A DNA stretch of 64,000 bases. It comes from Pithys albifrons albifrons (lineage: Eukaryota; Chordata; Aves; Passeriformes; Thamnophilidae). Of the stretch, positions 57,503-64,000 are shown one piece after another; within the stretch, counting starts at the first letter, position 1, and every line of letters starts with the position of its first letter. The notes under the pieces were generated by a model. The model was not told where the DNA came from. It saw nothing but the letters and a program-made list of their open reading frames with translations, and searched no databases. The DNA lies in the NCBI RefSeq assembly GCF_047495875.1, contig NC_092465.1, forward strand, positions 2,569,847 to 2,633,846, in the 5' to 3' direction. The position numbers were made by a program, and so were the translations under genes.

Positions 57503-57955
57503 CAATCATAGAATGGATTGGGTTGGAAAAGACCTCTGAGATCACCATACCAACCCTTCATCCAACTCCAGTTCCTTTACCAGATCATGGCACTCAGTGC
57601 CACGGCCAAGCTCACCTTAAAAACCTCCAGGGATGGGGAATCCACCCCCTCTCTGGGCAGCCCATTCCAATCCCTGAGCACTCTCTCTGTAAAGAATTTC
57701 TTTCTGCTCTCCAACTTCAATTTCCCCTGGCAGAGCTTGAGCCCATCGTGCCCCCTTGTCCTATTGCTGAGTGCCTGGGAGAAGAGACCAACCCCCACCT
57801 GGCCAGAACTTCCCTTCAGGCAGTTCCAGACAGTGCTGAGGTCACCTCTGAGCCTCCTCTTCTCCAGGCTGAACACCCCCAGCTCCCTCAGCCTCTCCCC
57901 ACAGCACTTGTGCTCCAGTCCCTTCTCCAGCCTCGTTGCTCTTCTCTGGCCCCAC
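57503..57955 (-). mobile_element. CR1 type A fragment, standard tail
   Basis: Antisense, tail at 57503 (CACAATCATAGAATGGATTG), body to about CTTCTCTGGCCCCACTC. The minus strand encodes [20 protein letters not shown] and [20 protein letters not shown]. No hairpin module. It appears to have inserted into, or next to, the type B copy. Confidence 0.85.
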
Positions 57956-58177
57956 TCACAAGGAAGGATTCCTCCCAACACCTGATCCAAATCTCTCCTC
58001 TTTCAGTTTGAAACCCTTCTGTCCTATCACTGTCTGCCCATGCAAGAAGTCACAGTTTTTTATAAGTACTGAAAGGCCAGATTTGAATCCATATGATTGT
58101 GTTCATTTTCCTCACTGCAAACTCCAAACCAAGAGTGTGACTTGCCTTTCCCCGAAGGCTCTTTGCAAGAACAGTGG
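57956..58177. other. Unique non-coding sequence
   Basis: Short stretch before the array, nothing recognisable. Confidence 0.35.
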
Positions 58178-59105
58178 GGCTGGACCACTATCAGCTCTGA
58201 GTGCAGAACCTGCTTCCTCCTGAGGAACAGGAGCTGCTTTAAGGGCTGGATCAGCATCAGCTCTGAGTGCAGAACCTGCTTCTTCCTGAGGAACAGAATC
58301 TGCTTTAAGGGCTGGATCAGAATCAGCTCTGAGTGCAGAACCTGCTTCCTCCTGAGGAACAGAATCTGCTTTAAGGGCTGGATCAGCATCAGCTCTGAGT
58401 GCAGAACCTGCTTCTTCCTGAGGAAGAGGAGCTGCTTTAAGGGCTGGATCAGAATCAGCTCTGAGTGCAGAACCTGCTCCTTCCTGAGGAACAGAATCTG
58501 CTTTAAGGGCTGGATCAGAATCAGCTCTGAGTGCAGAACCTGCTTCTTCCTCAGGAACAGAATCTGCTTTAAGGGCTGAATCAGCATCAGCTCTGAGTGC
58601 AGAACCTGCTCCTTCCTGAGGAACAGAATCTGCTTTAAGGGCTGGATCAGCATCAGCTCTGAGTGCAGAACCTGCTCCTTCCTGAGGAACAGAATCTGCT
58701 ATAAGGGCTGGATCAGATCACAGCTCTGAGTGCAGAACCTGCTTCTTCCTCAGGAACAGAATCTGCTATAAGGGCTGGATCAGATCACAGCTCTGAGTGC
58801 AGAACCTGCTCCTTCCTGAGGAACAGAATCTGCTTTAAGGGCTGGATCAGATCACAGCTCTGAGTGCAGAACCTGCTCCTTCCTGAGGAACAGAATCTGC
58901 TTTAAGGGCTGGATCAGCATCAGCTCTGAGTGCAGAACCTGCTCCTTCCTGAGGAAGAGGAGCTGCTTTAAGGGCTGGATCAGGTCACAGCTCTGAGTGC
59001 AGAACCTGCTTCTTCCTGAGGAACAGAATCTGCTTTAAGGGCTGGATCAGATCACAGCTCTGAGTGCAGAACCTGCTTCTTCCTGAGGAAGAGGAGCTGC
59101 TTTAA
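58178..59105. repeat. 66-67 bp minisatellite, 14 units
   Basis: Each unit has CTCTGAGTGCAGAACCTGCT, TCCTGAGGAACAGAATCTGC and TTTAAGGGCTGGATCAG. The early units are 66 bp, so a 22-residue repeat is open on both strands. Several later units carry GATCACAGCTC in place of CATCAGCTC and are 67 bp, which breaks the frames. Variants AACAG/AAGAG and TTTAA/TATAA are shuffled among units. Not similar to CR1. Confidence 0.93.
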
Positions 59106-59974
59106 ATCCTGCCATGAAAGTTGAAGGCCCCACACTGCTTTGACCTCCAGCTGGACAAGCCTTGGGATGTGCAGCTCTCCCTGACTCCAGTGAAACGAGT
59201 CACATGTTCCTAATTAAGCTCCTGGTGGGAATCAAGATGTAGATGTGGCTGCAGAGACAAGAAATGGTTCCTGCAAGAGTCACTGCTTTGCACAAAGAGC
59301 TTTCCTGAATATTAAGTTCTGCTAATTCAGCCACTTATGGATTGTTGAGAAACTCCCAGAAAACAAAAGCTTCTCATGGCAGTTTGAGCTTTTCACAAGC
59401 AGGAAAACTGGGGGAAAATAATAGAGAGACAGGATAGAACAAACTTCAATCTGGACTTGAAAGCATAAAAATAGTTCTAAATATTCCCCAAAAAATTAAA
59501 TCCAGAGGGTATCACTGCTGAAGAGAACCCAGATAATCACTAAATATTTGCCTTGTTGCCAGCCTGGGGCACTGAACACCCACCCAGGTACCAGTGAAAG
59601 TTAACTGAGATTCTGGGGCATTATTTTAGTTTGAGATACAGCAAGTAAATCACAGGGAAAGGTTTAAATGATTCTCTGTTTTCTGGTGCTGCTGCTCGAG
59701 TTGCACAGGAAAGCATCAAACAGAACAGACTTGGGTGTTTGTAAGGTGGCTCTCAGTCAGCGGCTAAAAATAGCTCCGTGATTGAAGTGTTAAGTGCTGC
59801 ATTGATTATCTTTATTAGCACTCCCAGCTATTGGGAGCCGATGTATTAACAGCTCCCTGGATCCAGAAACATTCCCAAGGATGTGCACTTTTGATGGAAT
59901 GGCTGAGTGGGAGGGATCGTGGAATGTCGGTGATGAGCTGCAGAAAACAGGGAAATCCGGGGAATGTGTGTCAT
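59106..59974. other. Unique sequence with a candidate regulatory element
   Basis: No exon supported. The element at 59680-59850 is listed separately. Confidence 0.4.
59680..59850. promoter_or_regulatory. Candidate enhancer-like element with a MEF2-type site
   Basis: CTAAAAATAG at 59764-59773 is a perfect match to the MEF2 consensus (YTAWWWWTAR). It is followed by GCATTGATTATCTTTATTAG, with GATA-like and homeodomain-like words, in non-repetitive sequence with raised CpG (CAGTCAGCGGC, GAGCCGATG). Function is inferred from motifs alone. Confidence 0.3.
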
Positions 59975-60242
59975 AAGCAGTGACAGGACAAGGGGGAATG
60001 GGTCAAACTGCAGGAGAGGAGGGTTTAGGTGGGATTTTGGGAAGGGATTCCTGGCTGGGAGGGTGGGCAGGCCCTGGCACAGGTTGGGCAGAGAAGCTGT
60101 GGCTGCCCCTGGATCCATCCCTGGGAGTGTCCCAGGCAAGGTTGGAGCAACCTGGGCTGGTGGGAGGTGTCCCTGCCCATGGCAGGGGGTGGCACTGGGT
60201 GGGTTTGAAGGTCCCTTCAACCCAAACCATTCCATGATTCTG
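59975..60242 (+). mobile_element. CR1 type B 3' fragment
   Basis: Sense, from GCAGTGACAGGACAAGGGGG (coding end) through GGGATTTTGGGAAGGGATTC and GAAGCTGTGGCTGCCCCTGG to the tail GGTCCCTTCAACCCAAACCA and TTCCATGATTCTGG. 5' truncated. Confidence 0.87.
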
Positions 60243-60879
60243 GAGTGTGTCCCTGTGAGGAGCCCACTGTCCTGGCATGGCTCAGGTGTGCCCTGGAATT
60301 CCATGGACTCTCTTTGTGGGATGTGTCTCTGTGGGATTCCTGCACCTCCTCACGGTCCCACCTCCACGTGGAACACCTTCCCTGGAGCCCAGCAGAGCTG
60401 GTGGCAGCTGCTCCACCCAGGGATTGGTGATTCCAGTCCTGGAATTCTGGGAGCTCACTCTGTCCTGGCCACAACCAATCCCAAAGATCATCAGGAGCCC
60501 TTCATTAGGCAGCAATTAGCACAGGAGGGGCCAGGAGGTGGGAAATGGTGGAAATTAAAAGCAGGGCATGAAGCAGCAAACTGAGGACACTCAGCCATTG
60601 GAGGCAAGTGCTTGTTAATTAAAACAAAATTAAGGGAAAAAACAGCCTAATGCAGATGGAACCCACTGCAAATGGGAACCTTTTAGCAGAGATATTAAAG
60701 GAAGAAATATGCACAGAAAACTTCATATTTGAAGCAAAGGATGGAAGTTCCAGGAGCACTGTTAATTATTTTTATCTTGGAATTACTTTTCTATCATGCA
60801 GAGGAAATATAGAAATAGGGTTGAACTTAAACACAAATGTGGGGGCTTAAAAAAACCCCCACCAATAATCAGTGGGGGT
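60243..60879. other. Unique non-coding sequence
   Basis: No feature supported. GC-rich left half with chance frames. Confidence 0.4.
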
Positions 60880-61000
60880 GAGATCACAGAATTCCAGACT
60901 GGGTGGGTTGGGAGGGACCACACAAACATCTGGTTCCACCTTCAGCTGTCCCAGGTCCAGCCTGGCCTTGGACACTTCCAGGGATGGGGCAGCCAAGTCT
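60880..61000 (-). mobile_element. Diverged CR1 type B tail
   Basis: Antisense: GAGATCACAGAATTCCAGAC, GGGTGGGTTGGGAGGGACCA, then CCAGCCTGGCCTTGGACAC and CCAGGGATGGGGCAGCCA. More diverged than the other type B copies. Confidence 0.6.
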
Positions 61001-62589
61001 TTATATCCACAGTGGAGAAGAATTCCTGGACTGTTGATGCTTCCACATCCTTGTTGGAGAAGATCCTGAGTCTCACTCAGCAAGATGAGAAAGCACCAGC
61101 AGTCCAGGGATTCTCCTGAGGCTGTTCCTGATCCCACCAAGGGCACTGGGCTTTGGTGGGCCCCCAGTGCTGCCACCTTTGATCCCTGTGGGTGAGGGCA
61201 GAGCAGGATTCCCGTGGGATGTGTGGGAAGAGCAACTCCCTTTGGCCAAGGAGGAGCTCCAAATTCTAATTTCTAAATTCTAAATTCTTGAGTTTTGAAT
61301 CCTGCTGAGTTTTCAGCTGAGAACATCACTCAAAACTCAACTGTAGGCAGAAATCTCAGTCCTTCCTGTAATTAAAATAACCAATTAACAACTTTTCCAT
61401 GATATTTTAACAAACACTGGTGTGCAGGCCGTGGCTCAGGAACAAAGGAAGGGCTGAGCTGAAATCTGGTTTATTTTTGTGTGAATTTTGGTGGTGGAAC
61501 CCTTGGCCCTCCTTTCTTTTGCTCCAAGATCCTTTGTAGCATTTGAGTTTCCCAAGCACCCCATGGGGATATAATCAAAGAAAAAAGAGGCTTGGGAAGA
61601 TCCAAAGGGTTTGCCTTGTGCTGTGTCACAGGGAATTCTGTCCCAGGGAGGTCCTTTTTCCTCCTCTTGCCTTCCTGAATTTCCATCAATAACGATACAG
61701 GAAAAAAAAAATTGGATAGAGACAAAAATTTCTTCTTTAAAACTGTGCAAGTTAAGCTGAAAAAAAAAAAGAAAAAGAAAAAAGGTGCCTTTCTAGCAAA
61801 GCTGATAATGAGGTTTACTGATAGTTTTATTCAAATGTGACCTTTGCAGAAATCAAAGTCTGGCAAAAAGGGGGGAAAAAAAAAAAGCTTTAAATGCCAC
61901 TTTATTGCAGTGACACCCACGAGTGTCGCTGTGGTTTGGGGTCTGTCAGAATTGCCATTAGAAACCTTGAGGAATATTTAATTTAACTCTGCTCTCAAAT
62001 GTGTTCTGGGTGTGAAACACACCCTGAGTTTGGGCTCGTGCTTTGCTTCGAAAAATAAATGTCTGTCTCTCTCTTTTCCTGCCCCTCCTGAACGTTTATA
62101 GGGAAAGTGTTTCTGGTTCTGTAACTGTTCCTCTTCTGGAAGGAATTATGGATTGTACTGGACAAAAAGAAGAGTTCTGTGCCTTGGGAATTTGGTGGAG
62201 TTTCTCCTTAGATGTTGTTTTGCTGCTTTCCCAAATTCTTTATGTCTCTCCTGTTTGTGGCAGGGCATGGAAGGAAAGAGGATTTTATGGAATTATTTTC
62301 ATCATTGCCACAGAACTTTTGGGGTGGGGGGATAAAACAGCTCTGAAAATCTACTTAAAATTCACCTCCTGGAAATCTGCACTTGGAAATTACCTTTGGG
62401 GTGGTTTGGGGCTGTGGCTGTGAGAGAGGAGCAAAGAATTCCCAAAGGATCAGCATCTTCCTGTTCTGCTCTGGGATTGCCCAGCAAGAGGTGGTTGTTT
62501 CAATTGATTGTTTTGGGTTTCCTTTGTAGATTCTTTTGTTCTTATTTTATAGTTTGTGCAAATTTTTTCTGTCCTCATCTTTATAATAT
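61001..62589. other. Unique non-coding sequence
   Basis: A-rich runs near 61690-61700, 61761-61790 and 61872-61887. A 126-codon frame at 62043-62423 is hydrophobic in parts but has no recognisable similarity, and I do not call it. Confidence 0.4.
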
Positions 62590-63884
62590 GTGTGTATATA
62601 TATAAAAAATTTATATTTATATTTATACTTACATTTATATTTATATTTATATTTCCATTTATATTTACATTTATATTATATTTACATTTATATTTATATC
62701 TATATCTATATTTATATTTATATTTGTTTATGTTTATTTTTATGCTTATTTTAAATTTTATTTTTATTTTTATTTTATTTATATTAACATATTAGTTATA
62801 TAATATATAATATATATAATATATATTTACATTACCTATACACCCATTTATATTTATATATAATGAATATAAATAAATATATATAAGTATATATATAAAT
62901 ATAAATTATATATATTATATATATTATATATATTTATCTATACACCCATTTATATTTATATATGTGTGTGCATCTAGATAATGTAAAAAATACAACCTAT
63001 CTATACATAAGAGCACATATATACACATAAATATATATTATATTTATATTTATATTTATATTTATATTTATATTTATATTTATATTTTATTTATATATTA
63101 TTTATATATTATTTTAATATAATATATATTATATATATTTACATTATCTATACACCCATATATATTTTTATATATGTTTGTATCTAGATAATGTAAAAAA
63201 TACAACCTATGTGTACATAAGGGCACATCTATGTACACACATAAATATTTTATATTTATATTTATATATATATCTATATTTATATTATTTATATTCATAC
63301 TGATATATTATTTATATTTATATTTATATATTATTTTTCTATAATATATATTATATATTATATATATTTACATTATCTATACACCCATATATATTTTTAT
63401 ATGTGTTTGTATCTAGATAATGTAAAAAATACAACCTATGTGTACATAAGAGCACATCTATGTACACACATAAATATATTATATTTATTTTTATATTTAT
63501 AGTTATATGTATATTTATATTTATATATTATTTCTATTTCTATTTCTATTTCTATTTCTGTATTATTTCTATTTATATTTTTATATATTTATATTTTTAT
63601 ATATTTATATTTAGATATTTTTATATTTATATATTATTTCTATTTCTATTTCTATTTTATATTTTTATATTTTTATATATATCACACGTATTATATATTA
63701 TATATTATATATATTTACATTTTCTACACCCATATATATTTTTATATGTGTGTTTGTATCTAAAGAATGTAAAAAATACCACCTATGTATACATAAGTGC
63801 ACATATATATACACATAAATATACACAGACATACACATACATGTATATATACACACCTATATATTTATATACACATATACACAT

Positions 63885-63927
<43 letters not shown>

Positions 63928-63936
63928 TATATATAC

Positions 63937-63982
<46 letters not shown>

Positions 63983-64000
63983 GAAATATATTTTTCTGGA
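62590..64000. repeat. AT-rich satellite-like array, (TATATT)n and (TA)n
   Basis: Long runs of TATATT, TATA and TATTTC units with a recurring mixed-sequence landmark: ATCTAGATAATGTAAAAAAT followed by ACAACCTAT, at 62972, 63182 and 63411 and in diverged form at 63759. ACACCCATNTATATTT precedes each landmark. Spacings are 210, 229 and 348 bp. So the simple repeat is organised in units of roughly 210-350 bp. The array continues past the window edge. It ends with (CA)/(TA) runs at 63890-63975. Confidence 0.88.

Noticed and set aside
58060..58653. 22-residue repeat protein
   Set aside because: Same arithmetic effect from a 66-bp unit. Later 67-bp units break the frame, which selection on a protein would not allow.
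62043..62423. 126-codon frame with hydrophobic stretches
   Set aside because: No recognisable family, no supporting splice or promoter signals, and the composition fits T-rich random sequence.
62590..64000. Telomeric or centromeric DNA
   Set aside because: No TTAGGG runs anywhere in the window, and the units are TATATT-type simple repeats.

Overview
This window looks like non-coding nuclear DNA of a bird, probably a neoavian such as a songbird. The evidence is the very high load of CR1 retrotransposon 3' ends: about 30 recognisable copies on both strands, several with the typical avian CR1 tail (repeats close to ATTCTRTG) and with remnants of the CR1 reverse transcriptase. There are no bacterial-style genes, operons, ribosome sites, rRNA, tRNA or CRISPR arrays. 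Most long open frames fall inside CR1 copies or tandem repeats whose period is a multiple of three. I found one candidate host coding segment, a possible last exon on the minus strand at 40542-40741, and I do not recognise the protein.

Layout. 1-3500 is unique AT-rich sequence. 3529-4691 is a CR1 cluster with a triplicated fold-back module. 4692-8170 is unique. 8177-8838 is CR1. 8839-11180 is mostly unique, with an old CR1 remnant. 11181-12464 is a seven-copy array of about 182 bp. 12465-16436 is mostly unique. 16440-20027 is a large inverted duplication, and a CR1 has inserted into only one of its arms. 20310-20909 is CR1 plus a 27-bp minisatellite. 22848-27757 is a dense CR1 cluster. 29764-30298 is a three-copy repeat. 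30974-31976 and 37155-37602 are CR1. 34482-36112 is a compound AAT-microsatellite/minisatellite. 37905-39199 is a 60-bp array with higher-order structure. 39430-44300 holds CR1 copies, the candidate exon, a perfect 76-bp inverted repeat and a tandem array of CR1 tails. 45199-46965, 47400-48741 and 48748-49371 are three successive tandem-repeat blocks, the last strongly G-rich on the minus strand. 49614-57955 has more CR1, including the two longest copies. 58178-59105 is a 66-bp array. 59975-61000 has CR1 remnants. 62590-64000 is AT-rich satellite-like DNA.

The most unusual signal is a fold-back (hairpin) module built from a CR1 tail. It occurs 11 times, in two architectures, among CR1 copies of both orientations. 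One copy (17099-17636) is flanked by a 7-bp target duplication, and its empty site survives in the other arm of the inverted duplication, so the hairpin-bearing composite appears to have moved as one unit. A second theme is repeated birth of tandem arrays, several of them (20694-20909, 43423-44300, 53387-53552, 3529-4134) directly from CR1 sequence.

Identities and copy counts were made by eye. CR1 subfamily names are withheld because they cannot be fixed without a library search. 'Type A' CR1 here means copies whose tail reads about TTTTCCAACCCAATCCATTC. 'Type B' means copies whose tail reads about CCCTTCCAACCCAAACCATT.
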